Shown here: positions 32,501 through 40,021 of the stretch, one piece after another
Layout: the number at the start of each line of letters is the position of its first letter
Numbering within the stretch: the first letter of the stretch is position 1
Assembly (NCBI GenBank): GCA_903895855.1
Contig: CAITVN010000191.1
Location: 45,677 to 109,676 of the forward strand
Direction: 5' to 3'
DNA from: Oligoflexia bacterium
GTDB lineage: Bacteria > Bdellovibrionota > UBA1018
DNA: 64,000 nucleotides
The notes under the pieces: model-generated
Database searches by the model: none
Told to the model about the DNA's origin: nothing
The model's input: the letters and a program-made list of their open reading frames with translations, nothing else
Translations under genes and position numbers: made by a program

Positions 32501-33048
32501 GTTCCGACGTCTTCAACGGTTTCTGTGGGTTGGTAGCCCAAAAGGCGCAAGCGCTCAGTGGCTGACTCCCGGGTTGCCTTTGTGAGTGCTTCAGCCGGAG
32601 CATTGGCTTGAAACGCGAAACGGTGTTTTTCAAACGTCAATCGGGGTACTGTGGTTTGAAAAAGCGCAAGTGGGGTCGCGATGACGAGAAAAAAGTTTTG
32701 AGGCTCAAGAGTCGCAAGTTGGGTCAAGACACGGGTTCTTTGAGTGCGAACCTTTATGGATGGCAGGACGGAGCTAAAAGGTGGGTGCTCCCATTCTGGA
32801 AAAAGCTCAATAGTGATTTTTCTTGTACCTGTATTATCCGGCAGTGCCGCTCTGGCGGCCAAAAGAGAGAGAAGCTCAGACTGAAGGTTCTCAGACTCGG
32901 CGGTCGATTCTGAGAGTACGAGGCCGACATTTCGTTTTTCACTCAAAAGGCCGAGAAGAGTCAGCGCCAGTTGGGCGGGGGTCCCACCCAAGAATAATAG
33001 AGGTCGGTCGAAGTGAATCGTGTTTTGGTTAGAGCCGATGGTTGACAT
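29557..33048 (-). CDS. mfd: Transcription-repair coupling factor
   Basis: This 1163-residue translocase removes stalled RNA polymerase and recruits UvrA. The N-terminal UvrB-like module includes GDILDIYSP. The RNA polymerase-interaction domain includes LNTGDLVVHIDHGIGRF. The RecG-like motor has Walker A GDVGFGKTEVAMRAAF near residue 640, DEEHRFGVEHKE, LTATPIPRTLHMA and GRVGRGQERAHAYFLL. The C-terminal TRCF domain is present. The motor box reads DEEH where many Mfd proteins have DEEQ. It heads a six-gene minus-strand run that ends with uvrA. Confidence 0.96.
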   Translation of the reverse strand: MSTIGSNQNTIHFDRPLLFLGGTPAQLALTLLGLLSEKRNVGLVLSESTAESENLQSELLSLLAARAALPDNTGTRKITIELFPEWEHPPFSSVLPSIKVRTQRTRVLTQLATLEPQNFFLVIATPLALFQTTVPRLTFEKHRFAFQANAPAEALTKATRESATERLRLLGYQPTETVEDVGTFAFRGDILDIYSPDKNQPLRIEFFDDTVEKIRPFNAKTQRTEKNLTVDRLNVYPCREFLILPETQAELRASIKSHADECGISRKLRDPVLEQLALGICPPYSEFWWPFLLSQSTAFEFFPIDTLTIALQPLAIQSQLAKNLGTLEKAEKNLEPKIKIVPALSNLYPGIFEKTLKLVNDAPVQFSAIHTEGRQTVTLPSEDYPEENNLNQWLAFIKQKLDEKVTVVLCARNHHQQELLKHLGQEVLNRSGLFWALSNITGCAKDDQAQILFVPISVFLERSKNRNKAKAPLYVDANQASTVSPFETLSDLNTGDLVVHIDHGIGRFSSIQRLTIAGGESDFVQLIYAGNDKLYVPVYRLDLIQRYSIGGADSLLDKLGSPHFIKKKEQVRESVKSLAINLLELYAKRQFERGIAFSPRDQTVDEFEAQFPYEETPDQASAIESVFRDLSSGRIMDRLICGDVGFGKTEVAMRAAFRVASEGRQVAVLVPTTILAHQHEKNFKQRFEGFPITVASLSRFKSQKQQKTTLEEMATGKTDIVIGTHRLLSKDVKFRALGILIVDEEHRFGVEHKERIKALKENTHVLTLTATPIPRTLHMAMTGIRDISLITTPPVERLSIKTYIAAYSDEIIRTAIERELGRGGQVFYLYNRVQDIHKVSERLRRFFPEAKIAIGHGQMPESELEGVMSKFYAREIQILICTTIIESGLDLPSANTMIVERADWFGLAQLYQIRGRVGRGQERAHAYFLLPESGNTTPDALERLEVMQRFAELGSGFSVASHDLEMRGGGDLLGPQQSGQIAAVGFELYLELLDEAVKRLKRQRANQTDSHSDSEPIRAPEPEIRVKQSAFFPDEYISDLHHRLAFYRKLSSAQNEERLLAIEDELKDRYGNLPEPVINLTWVIRLKILAREFHLSLISVGDRKVTVQPSEHSPIKTEVVLARVAAKKPGFQLTGDSRIVFSLETSTLSQIFFTLKKFLEELR

Positions 33049-33051
33049 TTC

Positions 33052-33080
33052 TTGACACTCTATTTCTTACCAAGTACTTT
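33052..33080 (+). promoter_or_regulatory. Probable promoter of the first complex I-like operon
   Basis: TTGACA (33052-33057), 17 bases, then TACTTT (33075-33080). A second TTGACA lies at 33042-33047 and overlaps the mfd start codon. The predicted start site leaves only a few bases before the first ATG (33093). Promoters for two divergent genes must share about 45 bases. Confidence 0.45.
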
Positions 33081-33092
33081 TTTTGTAAAGCA

Positions 33093-33563
33093 ATGTCACA
33101 ATCAACCGGATACCTATCAATTGTATTAGCAGCCAGCTTCATTGGGTTAATTGTGCCTGGGTCTCTGTATGCTTTCTATCGAATTGTATCGGCAAAAGTT
33201 CGCAAGGCGGTAGAAAGGCCAGAGGGTTCTCTTTTTGAGAGAACCCGCATCGGGTCTGACGGCTGGAACCAAGCTAAGGTCGTAGAGGATGCCTTGCCAA
33301 AGTTTACGGGTGATTTGCGTTGGAACCCGCGATACCACGTGCTGTTGGGGCTGAGCGCCGTGGTTTTTCTCGTACTGTTAATTGTCGCGCCAATTGTACC
33401 CTTGTTTCAGATGGAGTCTCTCGACAGAGCAACAAAAATAAAGGGGCTGGCGTTCTTGCTTTCAACTGCGGGTCTTCTTTTTTTGTCGGTAGGGTATTTA
33501 GTGAAAAAGAGAGACACCGATGCAATTTCGGTGACGGTTAGGCCGGAGGTCGGCCACAAGTGA
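33093..33563 (+). CDS. Divergent NuoA-like membrane subunit of a complex I-like paralogue
   Basis: This roughly 156-residue protein has three membrane helices (YLSIVLAASFIGLIVPGSLY, VLLGLSAVVFLVLLIVAPIVP, LAFLLSTAGLLFLSVGYLV), the NuoA topology. RWNPRYHVLLGLSAVVF aligns without gaps to the canonical NuoA segment beginning RFSVRFYLVAILFLLF, encoded at 43077-43436. The canonical FDVE is VFLV here, so both acidic residues are lost, and the YECG-type loop is absent. ATG at 33093 is preferred to an in-frame ATG at 33042 inside mfd. The end overlaps the next gene by four bases. Assignment rests on topology, alignment and position. Confidence 0.6.
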   Translation: MSQSTGYLSIVLAASFIGLIVPGSLYAFYRIVSAKVRKAVERPEGSLFERTRIGSDGWNQAKVVEDALPKFTGDLRWNPRYHVLLGLSAVVFLVLLIVAPIVPLFQMESLDRATKIKGLAFLLSTAGLLFLSVGYLVKKRDTDAISVTVRPEVGHK

Positions 33564-34060
33564 AAAAACACACAAAACAGAGTATTCAGGTTTCTTCTGG
33601 TTATGTTTCAGGATCTTTTAGGCGCGTAACCCAGTGGGTTATGGAAAACTCTCTTTGGTATTTTTCGCTAAAAGGTGGCTGCTGTGCCGACGACGTTTTG
33701 TCGACTGAGGGTGCTCGGTATGATTTGGAGCGATTTGGTTGTCAGTCTCAGACCGACCCTATTAATGCTGATCTCTTGATTGTTTCGGGAGCGATTCCGT
33801 ATAAAGCAATTGATTCTCTCATGGCTGTTTACCAGCAAATGCGCGACCCGAAGTATGTCATGGCGGTGGGAGCCTGTGCGTGTAGTGGTGGGCTATTTAT
33901 ACCAGAGAAAAGTTATATAGTGGTACCAGGCGTTGATCGGGTTTTGCCCGTCGATGTTTATGTTCCAGGGTGTCCACCAAGGCCAGAGGCTCTCATGAAC
34001 GGGTTAATGCTTTTACAGGAAAAAATACGTGGAACTAACAGAGATCATTTCGAGAATTGA
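33560..34060 (+). CDS. nuoB: NuoB-like Fe-S subunit (complex I-like paralogue)
   Basis: This 166-residue paralogue of the N2-cluster subunit keeps all four cysteine ligands: the CC pair in KGGCCADDV, Cys in GACACSGG, and Cys in VPGCPPRPEAL. The segment that reads RFSPRQAD in canonical NuoB is QTDPINAD here, so the quinone-side Arg/Pro/Gln face has changed. The GTG start overlaps the NuoA-like stop (GTGA), and the end overlaps the NuoC-like gene by 32 bases. It should bind a [4Fe-4S] cluster; its electron acceptor is unknown. Confidence 0.88.
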   Translation: MKKHTKQSIQVSSGYVSGSFRRVTQWVMENSLWYFSLKGGCCADDVLSTEGARYDLERFGCQSQTDPINADLLIVSGAIPYKAIDSLMAVYQQMRDPKYVMAVGACACSGGLFIPEKSYIVVPGVDRVLPVDVYVPGCPPRPEALMNGLMLLQEKIRGTNRDHFEN

Positions 34061-34592
34061 AACACAGGTCCCCGGAGCTGTTATTGAGGCAAGGCCCCTA
34101 GGTAGGGCAAATCTGCTATCTGTTTGGCTAGAGAAGCAGTCGATTTATCAAGTAGCAGAACTTTTGGTGGTAGATAAAGATACCCGCCTAGATTGGCTTG
34201 AGTTTATTGGTTGTATGGAAATAGACAAAGCGCTTTTGCTCACCTATTTTATAAGATCGATGACGAGTGGTCATCGGTTGGCATTGCGGGTCTCGCTTCC
34301 GATTGAGACGGTCGGTCAAAAATCGGAGGCAATTGTTCGTGCGTGGTCAGTGACCCATGCTTGGCCTATGGCCCTAGCGTTTGAACAAGAGTTGTCTGAG
34401 TTGTTTGGGATCTATTTTGACCACCCCCTTTCAAGGCCAGAAGATCGAAAAATCGTGCGGCGAATATTGCCCGAAAATTGGGTTGGGTACCCCTTTAGAA
34501 AATCTTACGTTTTTCCCATGGAAGTTCACGACATTCCTCATCACCGGCCATCAGGAAGAACAAGTCCAGATGAATTTGGAGTGATCATTTAA
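34029..34592 (+). CDS. nuoC: NuoC-like subunit (complex I-like paralogue)
   Basis: This 187-residue protein has the NuoC fold signature near the C-terminus: FEQELSELFGIYFDHP, then RRILPENWVGYPFRKSY. These match REVWDMFGIRFAGHP and WEGHPLRKDYP in the canonical NuoC at 44002-44541. The N-terminal half is poorly conserved. It has a GTG start inside the NuoB-like gene, and its stop shares one base with the next ATG (TAATG). It is probably a peripheral-arm structural subunit. Confidence 0.8.
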   Translation: MELTEIISRIETQVPGAVIEARPLGRANLLSVWLEKQSIYQVAELLVVDKDTRLDWLEFIGCMEIDKALLLTYFIRSMTSGHRLALRVSLPIETVGQKSEAIVRAWSVTHAWPMALAFEQELSELFGIYFDHPLSRPEDRKIVRRILPENWVGYPFRKSYVFPMEVHDIPHHRPSGRTSPDEFGVII

Positions 34593-35764
34593 TGTTAGAT
34601 AAAAGTTCGCACTCCAGTTTAGCTCCCCTGTTCTCTCCTGAGACGATTCCCACTGAGACAAGGTCTCTTGTAATTGGTCCTTATAACCAGATACTTTCAG
34701 GTCCACTCCAGATGAAATTGTTGACCGATGGGGAAATGGTTGTTCAGGCCGAGTTTGCCAGGGGTTATGCGCATCGAGGAATTGAAAAAGCCATGGAGTC
34801 TATCCAGTGGCGGGCGATTCCGTTTTATGCGGGAAAAATTGACCCCGAGAACGCAGTTTTTGGTGAGGTCGCTGTTTGTTTGGCCATCGAAGAAATCAGT
34901 GGAGTCGAGATTCCTTTAAGGGCTCAAGCCATCAGGTGTCTTCTGATGGAGCTTTCGAGAATCTCTTCTCATTTACGCTATTTGGTTGGCCTTGCGGAGT
35001 CTCTAGATTTTCAAACGTTGAAGCATTTTTTACTGCGGGATCGAGAAAAAGTTTTAGACCTTTTTGAGTTATTGGCTGGTGCTAGATATGGAAATGGGTT
35101 TGTGAGGCCGGGTGGGGTCAGAGATGATGTGACCGACGGTTTTATCGAAAGAGTGAATGAGTTTTGTGAGCTGATTCCGGTCAGGGTGAGAGAATACAAC
35201 GACCTTTTCTCTTTCAACGAGGTCTTTATTGGCCGAGCCCGTGGGCTTGGTGAGTTAACGGCTGATCTGTGTTTTCGAAGTGGAGTTACTGGGCCAAATT
35301 TTCGTGCATCAGGCGGCAACTTTGATCTACGATTAGCAAGGCCTTACTCATTTTATAATCATCTCGACTTTGGCGGCGATACCAGTACGCGTGTGTTAGC
35401 TGGTGTGAGTGATGTTCATGAACGGGTTGTTGAAAGAATTCGAGAAATTGAACAAAGTCGATCGCTACTTTCGCAATTAATAGAAAGAATTCCCTCTGGT
35501 CCACACCTCTCTGATGCGGTTGGAGTTGAAGTCAAATACACGGTTCCTCCAGGTGAGGCCGTTGGTGAAGTCGAAAGCCCGCGGGGACATTTCTGTGCTC
35601 ATGTCGTGTCAGATGGTTCAATCAAACCAACCCGTGTACAATTTCGGGCACCGTCGTTGGGGGTACTTCAGGTGTGTCCGGATTTGGTGGCCAACATAAG
35701 AATTGATGATGTGTTTCTTGTGCTCGCCTCTCTCGATATCGGAATATCGGAGGCTGACCGATGA
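34592..35764 (+). CDS. nuoD: NuoD-like subunit lacking quinone-site residues (complex I-like paralogue)
   Basis: This 390-residue member of the 49-kDa subunit/NiFe-hydrogenase large-chain family spans the full length, with GYAHRGIEKAME, LLMELSRISSHLRYLVG, ARGLGELTADLCFRSG, VGEVESPRGHF and FRAPSLGVLQ. In the canonical subunit the quinone-cavity loop is GPxHPxxHG; here it is GPYNQILSG, so both His are Asn32 and Ser36. The cavity Tyr (Thermus Tyr87) aligns to Pro85. There are no terminal CxxC pairs, so it is not a hydrogenase. Fold kept and ligand site lost suggests a new role. Confidence 0.85.
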   Translation: MLDKSSHSSLAPLFSPETIPTETRSLVIGPYNQILSGPLQMKLLTDGEMVVQAEFARGYAHRGIEKAMESIQWRAIPFYAGKIDPENAVFGEVAVCLAIEEISGVEIPLRAQAIRCLLMELSRISSHLRYLVGLAESLDFQTLKHFLLRDREKVLDLFELLAGARYGNGFVRPGGVRDDVTDGFIERVNEFCELIPVRVREYNDLFSFNEVFIGRARGLGELTADLCFRSGVTGPNFRASGGNFDLRLARPYSFYNHLDFGGDTSTRVLAGVSDVHERVVERIREIEQSRSLLSQLIERIPSGPHLSDAVGVEVKYTVPPGEAVGEVESPRGHFCAHVVSDGSIKPTRVQFRAPSLGVLQVCPDLVANIRIDDVFLVLASLDIGISEADR

Positions 35765-36789
35765 CACCATTTGAAGCGATTCTCAGTATTACTGTTTCTA
35801 GGGTTTTTTGGTTTGTTTTTGGTGTTTTTGGAATTGGTTGGGTAACCCATTTTTTCACTGTGAAAACCACCGCCGATCTGCAAGCCCGGGTTGGACCTTC
35901 TCGGATAGGGCTGCGTGGGGCTCCGCAATTTTGGGCTGACTACGTGAAAGAGTTGATTAAGTCATCGACCTATCAGGCCACCAAGAGAGAGTTTTTTGTT
36001 TATGCGGTCGGAACTCTATTTGTCTGGATTGGATTCGTTCTATTGCCTTTTCCGGTTGTGCACTTGGGAGAGTCTGGATCAACCCTACTGATACCAGACT
36101 CACCGATTTCGGCGCTGGTGCCATTGGTGCTCATTCTTGTTTACCCATTACTTGAGTTAATGACTCGATTTTACCACACAGAGCCTTCGGTTTGGGCTGC
36201 GCTCATTCGACGAGTGGCGCAACAGACGATTGCGCTGCTACCTGCAATCGTTAGTATCTTGAGTTGCGGGGTTTGGGCGGGAGGTCTTTCTTGGAAAAAC
36301 CTTGGCGAGGTTCAGGGGTTTGCACCTTATGATTGGTTGGTTTTTCGCGGTGTGAATGTGATCGGCGTTGTCGTCTATTTTGTTTCTGTTGCGGTATTTT
36401 GCGGGTACGGGGCGTTTGGTGGTTTTCGTAGTAAAGGGCTCTCTTTTATCGACCAACGTCACTTTCGCGGAGGCTGGGGAAGGGTTTGGGAGCAGTTGTT
36501 AGACCTGACAACAGAGTTCATCTTGGTTGCAGTCGGAGTCTATTGTTTTATGGGAGGAGACGGCGTTCGGTCGTTTGCCTTGATTTCTGGTAGCGCAATC
36601 TCAGATGCATTTACTATTTCACTCTTGTTTGGGTTTAAAATTACAGCGATCATCTATTTTCTTCGAGTTGTGTCTTCGGTGGTCCCACTTTTAAATGGAT
36701 TGCAGATTTCTCAAATTTGTTGGCGATTCCTACTTCCTATTTCTTTCGTCTGTTTAGCGATATCGGGGGTTTTTTCCATTCGATTATGA
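35761..36789 (+). CDS. nuoH: NuoH-like membrane subunit (complex I-like paralogue)
   Basis: This 342-residue, eight-helix type protein has the NuoH N-terminal signature ARVGPSRIGLRG, then QFWADYVKELIKSS, matching NRLGPNRMGPLG in canonical NuoH. The strongly conserved loop between later helices, NRLPFDLPEGESEIVAGYH in the canonical copy, is replaced by KGLSFIDQRHFRGGW and similar residues. That loop lines the quinone chamber in complex I. It overlaps its neighbours by four bases on each side. The membrane anchor function is probably kept and quinone binding is probably not. Confidence 0.82.
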   Translation: MTPFEAILSITVSRVFWFVFGVFGIGWVTHFFTVKTTADLQARVGPSRIGLRGAPQFWADYVKELIKSSTYQATKREFFVYAVGTLFVWIGFVLLPFPVVHLGESGSTLLIPDSPISALVPLVLILVYPLLELMTRFYHTEPSVWAALIRRVAQQTIALLPAIVSILSCGVWAGGLSWKNLGEVQGFAPYDWLVFRGVNVIGVVVYFVSVAVFCGYGAFGGFRSKGLSFIDQRHFRGGWGRVWEQLLDLTTEFILVAVGVYCFMGGDGVRSFALISGSAISDAFTISLLFGFKITAIIYFLRVVSSVVPLLNGLQISQICWRFLLPISFVCLAISGVFSIRL

Positions 36790-37334
36790 ATTCAAAAAAA
36801 CTTTCAGTATACGATTCGGTTGTTCAATTTTTTAGAGTCGCCGCAGGTGGTGTGTTTTCAATGTCGCGATCTATTCGGACGACACTTCCCTACCTTCTCA
36901 GTAAAAATTCAGATGATTTACGCAAAGAGGTAACAGAACAGTACCCCGACCCAGTGTCGTCGAGGACCGCTGACGAATTGCCACCAAGAACAAGGGGCAT
37001 GCTCTTGAACGATATTGAGAGATGCACGGGGTGTGGGAATTGTTCTCAGGTCTGTCCAACCGAATGCATATCGGTTGAGGTTGAACAGGTACCCGAGACT
37101 GCAAAAACCTGGGTTTCGGTTTTTGATGTCGATTTTTCTAGGTGTGTTTTTTGCGGCCTTTGTGTCGATGTTTGTCCACCACACTCTTTGACTCACACGA
37201 GAACTTTTGAATATTCAGTCTACGAGTCAACTGATTTGGTGGCCTGTTTTGGTCGTGGCCGCGTAACACAAGACCAGCGAGAAAAGTGGGCACTTGCCAG
37301 AGAGTTATCGAGACCCGGAGATCTTGGAATATGA
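36786..37334 (+). CDS. nuoI: NuoI-like ferredoxin subunit (complex I-like paralogue)
   Basis: About 182 residues carry two intact [4Fe-4S] motifs, CTGCGNCSQVCPTEC and CVFCGLCVDVCP, in the arrangement of clusters N6a and N6b. The N-terminal amphipathic region is longer than in the canonical 147-residue NuoI at 50067-50510. ATG at 36786 overlaps the NuoH-like stop (ATGA) and is preferred over an in-frame ATG at 36717. With the NuoB-like subunit it would make an N6a-N6b-N2 electron wire. Confidence 0.87.
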   Translation: MNSKKLSVYDSVVQFFRVAAGGVFSMSRSIRTTLPYLLSKNSDDLRKEVTEQYPDPVSSRTADELPPRTRGMLLNDIERCTGCGNCSQVCPTECISVEVEQVPETAKTWVSVFDVDFSRCVFCGLCVDVCPPHSLTHTRTFEYSVYESTDLVACFGRGRVTQDQREKWALARELSRPGDLGI

Positions 37335-37828
37335 GCTCAGCAGACTACCTTGAGTTGGCTATTGTTTTGGTTGCCACGATGATAGTGCTGGTTAAGAGAG
37401 CCGAGCATGAGCTTGCCGTCTTTTGGATTACCAGCGCGTTGTTCTCGGCCTTTAGTGTCGATCTTGGTTTTGTCTATCTAGGTGTGCTGAGTTTTGTATT
37501 AATGACTTTGGTCTGTGCAGGAATGTTTTTTCATCTTTTGACAACGGGTGGCGTGCGGGGTGCGATAGATCGCGGGCCCCTAATTTCGTTGAAAATGATT
37601 TTTTCTTTTTTTTCTGCTGTTATTGTTTCTGGATTGGTTTTTGTGGGCGTTCATACGTTTCTCGGTGACAACGCTTCACAAACTACGGTTGTTGTCGCGG
37701 CTACAAATAGCTTAAGCTTTGCCGAAATTGTTATTGAGAAGAATTGGGTGTCGATTGAGATTCTCATCATGATTCTGGCCTTCAGCCTAATCGGTTTAGG
37801 CGCAATATCTCGACTGGAGGCTGAATGA
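37331..37828 (+). CDS. NuoJ-like membrane subunit (complex I-like paralogue)
   Basis: About 165 residues form five membrane helices. LVCAGMFFHLL aligns to LVYAGAIMVLF of canonical NuoJ (50512-51072), with the conserved Tyr of the pi-bulge helix replaced by Cys. The C-terminal helix is ILIMILAFSLIGLGAIS. ATG overlaps the NuoI-like stop, and the stop overlaps the NuoK-like start. It is identified mainly by position and topology. Confidence 0.65.
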   Translation: MSSADYLELAIVLVATMIVLVKRAEHELAVFWITSALFSAFSVDLGFVYLGVLSFVLMTLVCAGMFFHLLTTGGVRGAIDRGPLISLKMIFSFFSAVIVSGLVFVGVHTFLGDNASQTTVVVAATNSLSFAEIVIEKNWVSIEILIMILAFSLIGLGAISRLEAE

Positions 37829-38112
37829 TTTACTCTGGAGTTTGGTTGATTGGTCTAGGACTATTCTCGTTTTTGGTGCGTCGAAACCTGGTTGGTTGTT
37901 TTATAGGGTGCGCATTCGTGTTGATCGGAACTGTTATTATCTTAGAAAAGCTAGGAACCTTGAGGTCGGCATCTCAGGACGTTCAATTTGCAGGAATGCT
38001 TTTTTTCAGTTTAGCTTCAGTGAGCTTGTTGCTTGCAACTACGCTGATCTCTCGAATTTTTGTTTTGAAACGGTCGGCAGAGCAAAGCGACATATCGAGT
38101 TTAAGGGGGTAG
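37825..38112 (+). CDS. nuoK: NuoK-like membrane subunit lacking both essential Glu
   Basis: This 95-residue, three-helix protein has GLGLFSFLVRRNLVGCFIGC, which aligns to IGLFGVIIRKNILIIMMCVE of canonical NuoK. The Glu that carries protons in helix 2 (E. coli Glu36) is Ala30. The helix 3 Glu (E. coli Glu72) falls on Ser or Val in SLASVSLLL. The length equals NuoK. It is coupled to the NuoJ-like gene by ATGA. Confidence 0.75.
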   Translation: MIYSGVWLIGLGLFSFLVRRNLVGCFIGCAFVLIGTVIILEKLGTLRSASQDVQFAGMLFFSLASVSLLLATTLISRIFVLKRSAEQSDISSLRG

Positions 38113-38115
38113 ATC

Positions 38116-40014
38116 GTGAACATAGATGAACTCGATGGGTCGCGGCTGATGCTCTACTTGGTAGCCGGAAACATATTTCTGGGGTTCTTGGTGCAGGTGT
38201 TGCGCCCATCAATCAAAGCTTCGATTGAAGCGTGGAGTGCGTTTTTGACGTTCGGGTTGGTGGCCTCGTTGGGTTTTTTGCTGATTAGGTCATCGATGTA
38301 TAGGGTTCCCTCACCGGGTTGGACATCTACCTGGCTGTCACAGGCACCGTACTTCAACTTGGTTACCCTAGCTTTTCAAGAAACCCCGTTGTCGCTGTGG
38401 ATTAGTTTTATCTGTGCCTTGTTGACGGGGCTATTTTGGTATTCGTATTGGGCAAAAAACCCTGGAGTTGACACCTCGGGCGGAGCCCTTCTGGTTGCCG
38501 TATCAAGTGTTGTTGGTGGAGTTTATTCTGAAAATCTATGGTTAACGAGCCTGTTCTATGCTCTTTTTACAATGGCGGTTTGGAAGTTCTTGGTTTCGAC
38601 AGAGGGAAAACAAGAAAAGGGTCACACAGAGTTTTTGCTTGAGGGCGCTTTTGTCACGGCGCTCTTTTTTGTCTCTGCTGCAATCAAAGGAAGCGGAAAA
38701 ATTCAGAATGAGATGGTGATCGCTGGGATTCATCTTTTGGCAGTATGTGCCGCAGTTAAGGCGGTTCCGTTTTGTTTTTCGGTATTGGCGACTAGGCGTC
38801 CACGGCGTCTGATATCGAGCTGGCTTGCTGAAGAAATGGCAGCGTTTCTTGCTGTTCTTAGTTTCAGACTGATTAACCCAGTAGGATTATCAAACGAGTT
38901 TGTGCTGATCTCTGAAATTGTGCTGGGAATTTTTTCACTTTTAACGCTCACCACGGCCTGGACCCAGGGTCGGTTGTTTGATTCGGCCCGACTTCTTAGG
39001 GCTAGCAATTATTTGGTGGCGACTCTTTACTTTATTCTTGGAAACAAAACTTTAGGATTTGGCTGGCTTGTGTTGGCCCTTGCGGTCAACACGCTGGTTG
39101 CTCTTGCGCTAACGTCACCTGAACGCGATGGCGCGATAAGGAGAACTCATCGCAGGTTTTTTCTGATTGGTGCCCTAGGGTTGGCAGCAGGCGTGCCGGG
39201 GTTTATAGGTTTTGGGTCGTGGATGTTATCCGTCAAACTGATTTTGCCGGGAAATTCTATTGCTATTGTGCCTCTGCTTGTTTTGTTCGGAAACAGCGTT
39301 CTGTTGAGTACTATTTTTTGGACTGGTTTTAATGGGGCCATCGCAACGAAGCGGATTGAGAAAGAATCCGACACGCCAGTCTCTTGGTTTCTTGGCGCGA
39401 TCGTAACTGTTTTGGCAACGGTGGCTGTTGTTTGGAATGGCAGTTTTTTTGGTTCGGGCTTTTTTGGCGAGCCCGATCAATGGATTCCTAGGGCACACTC
39501 TGTTTTGGGTTTTCTAGATACGCAACCTCAAGAGGTTGATGGTCTCGAATACCTGTTGATGTCAGTGTCTGGGGTTTTCGTAGTTTCGATGTTGTTGGGG
39601 TATTTTTTGAGAAAATCTACTGTAGACAAAGGACTGCCTCTTTATTTTTCGGTAAAGGTAGAAAAAGGTTTCTATCATTTGGCGCAGGAGGGTTTTTTTG
39701 TATCAAAACTAATTTCTCGCCTTAATTCAAGAATAGTTCAGAACGAACAGAAGCGACACGTCGCCGTGCAGTCTTTTATCTGGGATCGACTGCTCACCAG
39801 AGGAGGAGCGCTGGCGGTAGAGAGCTTTTCTTCTTTGGAGCGAGGTTTGAATGAGGGTGTGGTGAAGAGGGGCGAAAAGCTCGCAGCGGGTGCCGTAACT
39901 GCGATGTCATTGTTTTTAAAAAAATCTCAAAAAGGGAATGTTCAAGCGTACATCATATTCTTGGTTGGTGTGGTTGGACTGCTATTAATACATTTGCTGT
40001 GGATAAAAAGGTAG
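38116..40014 (+). CDS. nuoL: NuoL-like antiporter-type subunit (complex I-like paralogue)
   Basis: This 632-residue polytopic protein has NuoL length, including the C-terminal extension that becomes the lateral helix and last helix (GNVQAYIIFLVGVVGLLLIH, like GSLQFYALVLLFGVVCSVGY in canonical NuoL). The segment GWEGVGLCSYLLIG is LFYALFTMAVWKFLV here, so the pump Glu is Ala. The SALIHAATM His is also gone. One Lys (AAVKAVPF) may remain at the TM7 site. GTG start, 3 bases after the NuoK-like stop. Confidence 0.75.
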   Translation: MNIDELDGSRLMLYLVAGNIFLGFLVQVLRPSIKASIEAWSAFLTFGLVASLGFLLIRSSMYRVPSPGWTSTWLSQAPYFNLVTLAFQETPLSLWISFICALLTGLFWYSYWAKNPGVDTSGGALLVAVSSVVGGVYSENLWLTSLFYALFTMAVWKFLVSTEGKQEKGHTEFLLEGAFVTALFFVSAAIKGSGKIQNEMVIAGIHLLAVCAAVKAVPFCFSVLATRRPRRLISSWLAEEMAAFLAVLSFRLINPVGLSNEFVLISEIVLGIFSLLTLTTAWTQGRLFDSARLLRASNYLVATLYFILGNKTLGFGWLVLALAVNTLVALALTSPERDGAIRRTHRRFFLIGALGLAAGVPGFIGFGSWMLSVKLILPGNSIAIVPLLVLFGNSVLLSTIFWTGFNGAIATKRIEKESDTPVSWFLGAIVTVLATVAVVWNGSFFGSGFFGEPDQWIPRAHSVLGFLDTQPQEVDGLEYLLMSVSGVFVVSMLLGYFLRKSTVDKGLPLYFSVKVEKGFYHLAQEGFFVSKLISRLNSRIVQNEQKRHVAVQSFIWDRLLTRGGALAVESFSSLERGLNEGVVKRGEKLAAGAVTAMSLFLKKSQKGNVQAYIIFLVGVVGLLLIHLLWIKR

Positions 40015-40021
40015 GTAATTT

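Noticed and set aside
34592..35764. NuoD-like protein as a NiFe-hydrogenase large subunit (Mbh/Hyc type)
   Set aside because: There is no N- or C-terminal CxxC pair for the metal centre.
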